Positions 16,805 through 24,301 of a stretch of 43,860 nt of DNA are shown piece by piece; position 1 is the first letter of the stretch; every line of letters begins with the position of its first letter. Origin of the DNA: an uncultured Treponema sp. GTDB taxonomy: Bacteria; Spirochaetota; Spirochaetia; Treponematales; Treponemataceae. The position numbers and the translations under genes were made by a program. The stretch lies in contig CAMNIU010000150.1 of the NCBI GenBank assembly GCA_946540605.1, positions 1-43,860 of the forward strand. The letters run 5' to 3'. The notes under the pieces were generated by a model. It saw only the letters and a list, made by a program, of their open reading frames with translations, was not told the origin of the DNA and did not search any database.

Positions 16805-18118
16805 ATGAATGCAGAAAAAACTGGATTTTTGATTTATGAATTACGGAATCGAAAGGGACTTACTCAAAAGGAACTTGCAGAACAATGTAATGTAACCGAC
16901 AAGGCTGTTTCAAAGTGGGAGCGTGGTGAAGGTTGCCCGGATGTGACAGTACTTCCTAAACTTGCCGAAGTATTTGGAGTTGAAGTTGAGTCGATTATGA
17001 ACGGCGAATTGCCTGTGAGTCAGGATGTGAGCGGAAAGAAAATTAAGGAGTATAACTTCCGCCAGCCAGATCGTTATCCGCGTTATATGCAGCGGGAGCT
17101 TTGGATTCTTGGCGAGGATATCTGTCGGCTTATAAATCATGAATTTACTGCCATGATGAATGAGCGCTGTGATTTTTCTGTGTCACTTGTGGATCAGATG
17201 ATTAATTCCGAGTTTTTACATTCGATTCCGCAGAAATGCTTTTTCTATGATTTTGATTATTCGAATGCAGGTTTTACTATTGAAGTAGATGCTCTGATTG
17301 CAAAGGCACTGCTCAAACAGGATTGCACGAAATACGAGGCCATTACTGAATTTGATATTGATGTTTTTAAGAATTATTTTGTAAAAACTGTAACAGGAAT
17401 GCTTAAGGAAGAAATCTGTCGGCGTACAGACGGGAAGGTTTCTGACGAAAAGTTTGAGCTGGGAAAAGCTGTGGCTGCAGGAAATTCCAATACGACTCGT
17501 CAGGAAGACAACCGCATGATGCTGCTGCTTGCTCTTAAGGGAAATGTTGCCGGTCAGGAAGGCTGGATAAATCTTCAGTTCAGTGACACTCTTCTTGAAG
17601 AAATGATGATGGGCGGCTTTTTTGGTGACGGCGGAAATGCAGGAACTGTCGGTGGAAAAATAAGATTTCAGAATCTTTCAAATATAAAAAGTCATCAGCA
17701 GCCGGACAATGTTTTTGTTGAACTTGGAAGATTCCGTCCGGAAAATGTTTCTCTTGAACCTGGCCTGATTTTGATTCTGGATAAAAAGGAAAATGAAGGA
17801 CTTAATCTTGTTTATGAGAATCGTGTAATCCATACTGGTAAAACAGTTGCAATTGATGAACTTTTTGGAATGAGAATTGCTGAAAATCCTCAGCTGAATG
17901 AAATCATATATGACGAAAAGGATTACATTTCGATTCAGCTTGGAAGCGCCTACCTTTCAAAAGAAGAAGTTGCAGGCCTGCATCAGGGCTCTTATGTGAT
18001 TTTGAAACAGAGAGCCGGAGAGTTTGCACAGATTATCCGCTCGGGCAAAATTGTTGCACGCGGCGAGGTTTGCATTGCCGATGACACTTTTGCAATCCGT
18101 GTGGTTGAGTCATGCTGA
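16805..18118 (+). CDS. Xre-family HTH fused to FliM/FliN-like (CheC-like and SpoA) domains
   Basis: This is a 437-residue fusion. Residues 1-60 are an Xre/Cro helix-turn-helix (LTQKELAEQCNVTDKAVSKWERG). Residues 85-255 resemble the FliM middle domain; for example, SVSLVDQMINSEFLHSIPQKCFFYDF matches the family's VDQLTYEEFLxSLPNPT pattern. Two SpoA-type C-ring domains follow. The first starts at VFVELGRF (about 303), the second at YISIQLGSAYLSKEEVAGL (about 373) and ends in GKIVARGEVCIADDTFAIRV. The start at 16805 has AAGGAG upstream; the in-frame ATG at 16769 does not. Its stop codon lies inside a palindromic repeat. It may link flagellar-switch-type assembly to transcription, but its role is unknown. 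Confidence 0.85.
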   Translation: MNAEKTGFLIYELRNRKGLTQKELAEQCNVTDKAVSKWERGEGCPDVTVLPKLAEVFGVEVESIMNGELPVSQDVSGKKIKEYNFRQPDRYPRYMQRELWILGEDICRLINHEFTAMMNERCDFSVSLVDQMINSEFLHSIPQKCFFYDFDYSNAGFTIEVDALIAKALLKQDCTKYEAITEFDIDVFKNYFVKTVTGMLKEEICRRTDGKVSDEKFELGKAVAAGNSNTTRQEDNRMMLLLALKGNVAGQEGWINLQFSDTLLEEMMMGGFFGDGGNAGTVGGKIRFQNLSNIKSHQQPDNVFVELGRFRPENVSLEPGLILILDKKENEGLNLVYENRVIHTGKTVAIDELFGMRIAENPQLNEIIYDEKDYISIQLGSAYLSKEEVAGLHQGSYVILKQRAGEFAQIIRSGKIVARGEVCIADDTFAIRVVESC

Positions 18119-18153
18119 ACTTGATTTAGATTCCGAAACAAGTTCGGAATGAC
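18109..18153. repeat. HAELVSAS-family palindromic repeat at the end of the HTH-FliM-like gene
   Basis: This partial copy contains TTCCGAAACAAGTTCGGAA and GTCA/TGAC ends. It provides the stop codon of the upstream gene, so the last residues (ESC) derive from the repeat. Confidence 0.75.
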
Positions 18154-18164
18154 AGTTTTATTGC

Positions 18165-19645
18165 TTACTGCACAGTAACCTGAGCACTCTGAAGCTTGTA
18201 GTATTCACCGTGTTTTGCCATAAGCTCGTCGTGTGTGCCGAGTTCTACTATGCCGTGGTCATTTACCACGGCAATTTTGTCGGCATTTTTGATGGTTGAA
18301 AGACGGTGAGCAATTACAAGAGTAGTGCGACCTCGGGAAAGTTCATCGAATGCGTGCTGTATTTTAATCTCGGTCGCGGTGTCTAAGGCGGATGTCGCTT
18401 CGTCGAGTATTAAGATTGGGGGATTTTTGAGGAAGCAGCGGGCGATTGAGACACCGGTAATTTCATAAAAGCGTGGAATGAGATTACAGATTGTGGTTTT
18501 TCCACCTCCACTTGCACCAACGAGTGCAAACTTTTCGCCGGAATGAATTTCGAGATTTACATTTTGCAAAATAGGGAAGTCTGGTGTGTAAGAAAAATCA
18601 ACATTTTTAAAGCTGATGTTTCCGCGGGCAGAAAGAATCTCTACTGCATTCGGAGCATCGGCTGGTTCTGTTTCTGTGTTCATAAGTTCAATAAATCTGT
18701 TGAAGCCTGCCATACCGGTTGCAAACTGTTCTACAAATCCGTTTAAACGTTTAATTGGACCTACAAAACTTGCAACAAATAAGTTAGCGGCAACTAAATC
18801 TGGGAGCGTCATTTTTCCCTGCATGATAAAATATCCACCAACTGCAATAGTAAGAAGTGAAAGAAGATTGTTACAGAATTCGATGTTTGAGAAAAAGCTT
18901 GCCATATAGCGGAAGCGGCCTTGCTTTGCGGCACTGTACTGTTTGTTGTAAACGGCGAAGCGCTCGCGTTCAAAATCTTCGTTGCAAAAGCCTTTTGTTA
19001 CGCGGATTCCCGAAGTGCTGGATTCAAGTCCTGCGTTTACTTCGGCAGTTGTTTCTTTTACTTTTGTAGAAGTCTGAGTAAGATTTTTTCGTGAAGTATA
19101 AACTATGAAGAAAATCAGAGGTAGCATGATAAAAACAATTATCGCAAGTTCCCATCTGATGGTAAGAAGAAGTACAAAGGAACCAATGAGATTCAGCATT
19201 GCGATTGAAAATCTTCTGGACCGTGGTGTGCAAGCTCTGTGATTTCAAAGAGATCTGTGGTTGCGTGCGACATTATTTTACCGGTTCGGTTTGTATCGTA
19301 AAAACTGAAGGGTAACTTTTCCAGATGATCAAAAACATCTCGCCTCATATCCTGTTCAACACGATTTCCAAAAACATGGCCCCAGTATGCTACAAACCAG
19401 TTACAGGCTTTATGAAGACAGAATCCCGCGAATAGAATTACAACGAGAATTTAAAAAGTTCTCAGCTGATGATTTGGAATAAAGGTGTTGAGGGCATAGC
19501 GGGTGAACATTGGAAAGGCAACATCTATAGCGGCCATAAAAAATGCGCAGATCATATCAGCAATGAAGAGGCCCACTTGAGATTTGTAATACGAGAAGAA
19601 AATCTTAAGCGGATGTTTTGTGTAGTCCATAGGGGAGTGTATCAT
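18165..19645 (-). pseudogene. Decayed ABC multidrug/lipid exporter (ABC-B type half-transporter)
   Basis: The pieces in order are an N-terminal membrane part (19645 down to an in-frame TAA at about 19452), a second membrane segment with RVEQDMRRDVFDHLEKLPFS, and a C-terminal part from 19199 with Walker A GASGGGKTT and Walker B ILILDEATSALD. Three lesions are visible: the stop codon, a one-base frameshift near 19205, and an internal deletion that joins FYEITG directly to VSIARCFL, removing the signature motif. The gene cannot make a working transporter. A partner half-transporter is not present. Confidence 0.88.
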
Positions 19646-19650
19646 AAATA

Positions 19651-19718
19651 GATTGCTTCGTCGCTATGCTCCTCGCAATGACGGCATTAAGTCATTGCGA
19701 GGCTTTGCCGAATCAATT
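19651..19718. repeat. Intergenic palindromic repeat
   Basis: The arm GATTGCTTCG...CCTCGCAATGAC faces GTCATTGCGAGGC...CGAATCAATTC. A partial relative (GATTGCTT...GGCTCGCAATGAC) lies downstream of dapL at about 26645-26672. Confidence 0.7.
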
Positions 19719-19775
19719 CATATGTTTTTAGTATATTAAATTGCAAATTCGTGATTCCTCTTTTATACTTTTCTT

Positions 19776-20213
19776 ATGAACATTACATTATATTCAATAA
19801 CGTCTTTTTCTATTATATTGTTGTTTTCTTTGATTCTTTCAATCCAAGATATAAAAAAACTGGAAGTCAGCATTCATCTTCAATGGGTATCAATTTTTGC
19901 GGCCTTAATCTGTCATCTGATTTTTGCTCGTGAACAAATGTGGATTTATATTATCTCGAGTATGATTTGTGGCACTTTTTATTTTGCTGTCAGAAAAATA
20001 ACAAAAAACAAGTTGGGCCCTGCTGACGTATGGTTCGGATTTTTTCAGGGATTGTTTTTGATTCCTCGGTTAATTCCTTTTTGTTTTATAATTGAAGATG
20101 TAGTTGCTTTAATCGTTATAAATAAAAAGTTCGGCAAAAAGCCTTTTGCTTTTATTCCTTTTATGAGTATTGGTTTGATTGTTTGTTATATTATACAAAA
20201 CGTGACTGTGTAA
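19776..20213 (+). CDS. Small A24-type prepilin peptidase-like membrane protein
   Basis: This 145-residue protein has about four membrane segments and the two aspartates expected for the A24 aspartic peptidase family: D25 in SIQDIKKLEVS and D84 in LGPADVWFGF. The end (AFIPFMSIG) also fits the family. It lacks the N-terminal methyltransferase domain of PilD, like TadV/CpaA-type or archaeal enzymes. No pilin or secretion genes are nearby, so the substrate is unknown. Confidence 0.75.
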   Translation: MNITLYSITSFSIILLFSLILSIQDIKKLEVSIHLQWVSIFAALICHLIFAREQMWIYIISSMICGTFYFAVRKITKNKLGPADVWFGFFQGLFLIPRLIPFCFIIEDVVALIVINKKFGKKPFAFIPFMSIGLIVCYIIQNVTV

Positions 20214-20237
20214 AAAAAGCCCGGCTTTCACCGGGCA
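20211..20237 (-). terminator. Terminator of amtB
   Basis: On the minus strand GCCCGG-TGAAAG-CCGGGC is followed by a run of seven T. It lies 35 bases after the amtB stop codon. Confidence 0.88.
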
Positions 20238-20270
20238 AATATTATGAGTAAAAGATGCTAAACTAAAGGG

Positions 20271-21941
20271 CTAATCCTGAAGTGCCTCGTAACCTTCCTC
20301 TCCAGTTCTTACCTTTACAACATTCTGAACATCGTATACGAAAATCTTTCCATCGCCGATGTGGCCTGTGTAAAGAACTTCCTTAGCGGCTGTTACTACG
20401 AGGTCAACTGGAACTTCGCTTACTACGATATCAACCTTAATCTTAGGAAGCAATGTCATATCCATTTCAACACCACGATACTTCTGAACGTTTCCGTGCT
20501 GCTGTCCACAACCAAGTACGTTTGTTACTGTCATACCTGTTACGTTGATGTCGTTCATTGCAGTCTTGAGTTCGTCGAACTTGCTCTGGCGTGTGATGAT
20601 TGTAACCATATGGAACTTTGCATCTGGGCGAGCTGTTGCCTTTGCGACTGGAACTGCCTTTTCAACAGGAACACTTTCTCCTGATGCAGGGCTGTCTCCG
20701 CCAAGAACCTGTGGTGCCATGATGAAGCCTGCGTAGCTTGAATCAATTCCATGCTCGAGCTTATCAAGACCGATGATTTCTTCTTCACGGCTTGCACGAA
20801 GTCCATGGAGCTTCTTGATAAGGCTGAATGTGATAATCATACAAACTGTTGTCCATGCAACAATTGTGAACTCACCAAGACACTGAACACCAAGATGCTT
20901 TACACCGCCACCGTAGAATACACCGCTTTCAACGTTGAACAAACCATCGCTCAATGTACCCCAGATACCGTTTGCAAGGTGAACTGCAACAGCACCAACC
21001 GGGTCATCAATGTGGAGCTTCATATCAAGGAATTCAACAACTACTACAACGATAATACCTGAAACGATACCGATGATGCTTGCACCAAGTGCATCAACTG
21101 TGGCACATGTAGGAGTAATAGCAACAAGACCAGCAAGTGAAGCGTTGAGTGTCATAGAAACATCAGGCTTACCGTTCTTTACCCAGGTAAAAATCATTGT
21201 AGTAACAGCAGCAACTGCAGGGGCAATTGTTGTTGTTGTGAATACTGCAGCAAGACCTCCAACTCCAAGAAGCTGTGTACAAGCAGCTCCGTTGAAGCCG
21301 TACCATCCGAACCAGAGAATGAAAGTTCCGAGAGCACCGAGTGTCAAAGAGTGACCAGGAATAGCGTGTACCTTTGTTACCTTTCCGTCCTTATCGTAAT
21401 CATACTTTCCGATACGAGGACCAAGGAAGATTGCACCAATCAAAGCAGCTGTACCACCAACTGAGTGAATTGCAGCACCACCAGCGAAGTCTACGAAACC
21501 AAGCTGAACGAGCCAGCCCTGTGAGTTCCAAACCCAACCAGCTTCGATAGGGTAAACAACTGCAGAAATTACAGCAGAGTAGATACAGTAAGCAGAGAAC
21601 TTGGTTCGTTCAGCCATAGAACCGGAAACGATTGTAGCAGCAGTTGCACAGAATACAAGGTTGAAAACGAATGCTGACCAGTCGCCTTCTGCAAAGTTTG
21701 TAAACAACTGCATATTTGGTTTACCAATTACACCAAAGAAATAATTCTCGCTCATCATCAGGCCAAAGCCGAGAAGCATAAACATAGGAGTTCCGATACA
21801 GAAATCCATCAGGTTTTTCATAATGATGTTTCCTGCATTCTTCGCTCTTGTAAAACCTGTTTCAACCATTGCAAAACCGCACTGCATAAAGAATACAAGT
21901 GCAGCGCCGATTAAAAACCACACACTCCAAACTTCAGACAT
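20271..21941 (-). CDS. amtB: Ammonium transporter fused to a PII signalling domain
   Basis: This protein has about 556 residues. Residues 1-425 are an Amt channel (start MSEVWSVWFLIGAALVFF, with NAGNIIMKNLMDF and GAAIHSVGG). After a Pro/Ala/Val-rich linker, residues 443-556 form a GlnB/GlnK-type PII domain: LKTAMNDINVTGMTVTNV, a T-loop with KYRG (the Tyr that is uridylylated in enteric PII), and IGDGKIFVYDV. Free GlnK blocks AmtB under ammonium excess, so this tethered PII may gate its own channel. The start at 21941 has GGAGG at good spacing; upstream in-frame ATGs run through a palindromic repeat and are unlikely. It is controlled by a two-terminator hexaloop leader. Confidence 0.94.
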   Translation of the reverse strand: MSEVWSVWFLIGAALVFFMQCGFAMVETGFTRAKNAGNIIMKNLMDFCIGTPMFMLLGFGLMMSENYFFGVIGKPNMQLFTNFAEGDWSAFVFNLVFCATAATIVSGSMAERTKFSAYCIYSAVISAVVYPIEAGWVWNSQGWLVQLGFVDFAGGAAIHSVGGTAALIGAIFLGPRIGKYDYDKDGKVTKVHAIPGHSLTLGALGTFILWFGWYGFNGAACTQLLGVGGLAAVFTTTTIAPAVAAVTTMIFTWVKNGKPDVSMTLNASLAGLVAITPTCATVDALGASIIGIVSGIIVVVVVEFLDMKLHIDDPVGAVAVHLANGIWGTLSDGLFNVESGVFYGGGVKHLGVQCLGEFTIVAWTTVCMIITFSLIKKLHGLRASREEEIIGLDKLEHGIDSSYAGFIMAPQVLGGDSPASGESVPVEKAVPVAKATARPDAKFHMVTIITRQSKFDELKTAMNDINVTGMTVTNVLGCGQQHGNVQKYRGVEMDMTLLPKIKVDIVVSEVPVDLVVTAAKEVLYTGHIGDGKIFVYDVQNVVKVRTGEEGYEALQD

Positions 21942-21970
21942 ATAAACCTCCATAAGTAAGCTAGTTTGGT

Positions 21971-22044
21971 AGGGGAAAGCCTTCCCCTCGCTCGCACTGC
22001 GTTGCTCGCTACCCCTTCTAGCGGGGACACCCCGCAATGCCCCG
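21971..22044. repeat. GC-rich palindromic repeat in the amtB leader
   Basis: The element contains GGGGAAAGCCTTCCCC and CGGGGACACCCCG palindromes joined by CGCTCGCACTGCGTTGCTCG. It is the same family as the in-frame copies in carA, carB (N-terminal half) and purF. Confidence 0.8.
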
Positions 22045-22103
22045 AAAAAAATAACGGCGACAATTTCAGACATTGTGCACAAATGCCCGACATCATCGCC
22101 GCC

Positions 22104-22222
22104 AAAAAAATAAGCGCTGCGGATAACTAACGTTAGTTAGAAACGTAGTATACGCAGCGCCATTGCTATGTTTGTAAAAAAAAAGAGGTCGAAGGATTAT
22201 TCCTACGACCTCTTTGTCTTAG
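22104..22222 (-). promoter_or_regulatory. amtB leader: two hexaloop-terminator units in series
   Basis: Unit 1 is CTAAGAC[AAAGAG]GTCGTAG (22222-22203, one internal A/G mismatch), whose loop and 3' arm begin the terminator at 22215-22176. Unit 2 is TAGC[AATGGC]GCTG (22168-22155), whose loop and 3' arm begin a second terminator (GGCGCTGCG with CGCAGCGC, T run to about 22104). Both loops have A1 and G4. A self-complementary AACTAACGTTAGTT lies in the loop of terminator 2. Two stops in series would give tighter shut-off. Confidence 0.82.
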
Positions 22223-22231
22223 ATGTTTTTC

Positions 22232-22260
22232 TTTATACCGAAATTAAAAAAATGTGTCAA
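22232..22260 (-). promoter_or_regulatory. Promoter of amtB
   Basis: On the minus strand TTGACA (22255-22260) and TATAAA (22232-22237) are 17 bases apart, just upstream of the first hexaloop hairpin. Confidence 0.85.
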
Positions 22261-22296
22261 TATAGTTTTTTTATTTCGGGAAATAAAAAATTGTTT

Positions 22297-24222
22297 TTAA
22301 TTTGCAGAACGGCTGTAGTCTGTTACACGATCGTATTGATATGGTGTAATAGTATTACCTTCGCTGTCACGTTTTGCATGTCTTGCATCGTTTGGATCAA
22401 TTAAAAAATACCAGTAGTTTTCTGCAGTTGGATTTTTGTCTACGGTTCCGGTTTCAGAAGGGTCATCCCAGGTAATATCTACCATCTTCCATTTGCCTTT
22501 GTAATTGAGTTCTGTCCATGCATGATTAAGATTTGCAGAACTTTGGTAAGCTGCTTTTACTCCCAAAAGACGAGCAAAAGCTGTATAAAGATCTGCATAA
22601 CCTTCGCAGACACACATTCCATATTTCAAGACGTGAAGGGCGTCCTGACGTTTTCGTTTTGTTGTTGAGGTATCTGTAAAACTTACATAATCATAATGAC
22701 TTCTTCGAGCTTCCCAGTCATATAATGCCTGTAGCTTCATACCGAGTGTTGCATCAGGTTGTAATTCTGCCATTACTGCGTTGAATGCATTTGTAATAAG
22801 GAAATCGTCGCATTGAATATAGTATGAAGGCAAGAGATATGCACAATCATCTGCTGAGTGATTAAAAGTAGTTTTGTTCGTTACATTAAACCAAATAAAA
22901 GAACCTGGCTCTGAATCTCCAGGATATGAATAATTTAGGGATGCTCCTTCATAGCCATCATAATCTTCATAAAAAGTAACGGAAGCTTCGAATATTGTGA
23001 CATCATAATCGCCATCACCAAAACGTAACCATATTTTCTGTTCGAAATCTCCAGGCTTAATGATATAGGAAGTTTGATATTTATAGTCCCGATTAAATTC
23101 CTTATAGGTTGAATCATCATCGTCGTATTTGACTACACGAACATAGGCACAAGTATCTCTTGCATTTCCTTTAAGTACAAAAAATCCATCTGTTATAAAA
23201 CTACTGTACTTTGGAGTTGGATCTAAAAATGTAATTTTGTTTGTGTCTTCACGAGCAGAGTTCTGCTGATAGTATGTTATGTTTCCAGTAAATGTATGAC
23301 CATTAATTGTTACAGGATCAGTAAGATAATCTGAGCCGTGGATCTTTACAGTTTTGTTAGAGGCTGTAAATCCATCAATTGATGCTGTAACGGTGAAAGT
23401 GCCTTTTGTATTTCCTGGAGTAAAAAGACCATTGCTGTCGATACTTCCGCCTGTTGAAGTCCATGTTACATCTTTATTAGGAATAACAGAACCATCAGAA
23501 CGTAAAGCTTTTGCTGAAAATTGGATTGTATCACCGTTTACATAAGTTTCCTGAAGGCCTTTTGGATAAATATCTACAGAAGCAATTGTATTTGGTGCAA
23601 GAGTAACATTATCGATATAAGCGGCATTTTTAATATACCAGCCATACCAGCCTTCTTCTGTTTCTGCTAAGAATTTTACAGAATGTGTTCCAGCTGAAAG
23701 GATAAGAGATTCTTTTTGCCACATTTGTCCAGAACCATAAGCTTCAAAAGCTGGTTCCGCTTCATCATCAATGAATACCCTTAAATAGTTTTTACGAAGA
23801 ACTCCATCGCCATATCCATAAAACAAATCACATTTATAATCAAAGGAAAGTGCAGATTCTTCTGAAACTATAATGTTTTTAATGAGTAACGCAGAGTTTC
23901 CTCCTCTAACATTATTACTATCCTTAAATGTTGTAGTTGTAGTATGAGTTGCAAGCTCAAAAACTTTTCCATGAGTATCTACAAGAGCATCGCCATACTG
24001 TGGGAATTGTGAAAATACAGGATCTCTGTCAACAATACCAGCTGAAAGACCTCCAACTAACACATTCCAGTCTGAATTTCCGAAAACAATATCATTAATT
24101 TCAGGTAATGGTTCGTCATAGTTTTCTCCACCACCTCCCGCAGGCGAAGAACATCCAGTCAGCAGCAAAGCAAGAAATATTGCTGCTCCAATAAACATTT
24201 TTGATTTTGTAGTTTTTTTCAT
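22297..24222 (-). CDS. Lipoprotein with bacterial Ig-like and transglutaminase-like domains
   Basis: This 641-residue exported protein has a lipobox LLLTGC (lipidated Cys24). A beta-rich N-terminal region is followed by a BIG2-type Ig-like domain (about 212-300, with QFSAKALRSDGSVIPNKDVTW). The C-terminal third is a transglutaminase/protease-fold domain with the Cys-His-Asp set in GMCVCEGYADLY, LNHAWTEL and KMVDITWDD. Such domains act as cell-surface peptidases or cross-linking enzymes; the substrate is unknown. GAGGAG lies before the ATG, inside an inverted repeat that spans its promoter. Confidence 0.85.
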   Translation of the reverse strand: MKKTTKSKMFIGAAIFLALLLTGCSSPAGGGGENYDEPLPEINDIVFGNSDWNVLVGGLSAGIVDRDPVFSQFPQYGDALVDTHGKVFELATHTTTTTFKDSNNVRGGNSALLIKNIIVSEESALSFDYKCDLFYGYGDGVLRKNYLRVFIDDEAEPAFEAYGSGQMWQKESLILSAGTHSVKFLAETEEGWYGWYIKNAAYIDNVTLAPNTIASVDIYPKGLQETYVNGDTIQFSAKALRSDGSVIPNKDVTWTSTGGSIDSNGLFTPGNTKGTFTVTASIDGFTASNKTVKIHGSDYLTDPVTINGHTFTGNITYYQQNSAREDTNKITFLDPTPKYSSFITDGFFVLKGNARDTCAYVRVVKYDDDDSTYKEFNRDYKYQTSYIIKPGDFEQKIWLRFGDGDYDVTIFEASVTFYEDYDGYEGASLNYSYPGDSEPGSFIWFNVTNKTTFNHSADDCAYLLPSYYIQCDDFLITNAFNAVMAELQPDATLGMKLQALYDWEARRSHYDYVSFTDTSTTKRKRQDALHVLKYGMCVCEGYADLYTAFARLLGVKAAYQSSANLNHAWTELNYKGKWKMVDITWDDPSETGTVDKNPTAENYWYFLIDPNDARHAKRDSEGNTITPYQYDRVTDYSRSAN

Positions 24223-24263
24223 AAAAAAAATCTCCTCTAGTTTCTACTATATAACTAGAGGAG
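24223..24263 (-). terminator. Inverted repeat acting as glnN terminator and overlapping the next promoter
   Basis: On the minus strand CTCCTCTAGTT (24263-24253) pairs over 11 bases with AACTAGAGGAG (24242-24232), followed by eight T and then the ATG of the lipoprotein gene. For glnN transcripts it is a terminator. For the lipoprotein gene the right arm carries the ribosome-binding site. Confidence 0.7.
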
Positions 24264-24274
24264 ACTTATGTCAA
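24246..24274 (-). promoter_or_regulatory. Promoter of the transglutaminase-like lipoprotein gene
   Basis: On the minus strand TTGACA (24269-24274) and TATAGT (24246-24251) are 17 bases apart. The -10 box lies in the loop of the inverted repeat. Confidence 0.75.
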
Positions 24275-24301
24275 AACTTAAAATGCCAGTAATGACGTTT
24301 T

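Noticed and set aside
21942..22105. Longer amtB start (up to 22082) and a separate 64-residue frame there
   Set aside because: These frames run through a palindromic repeat and the leader; the start at 21941 has a GGAGG site and matches the Amt family start.
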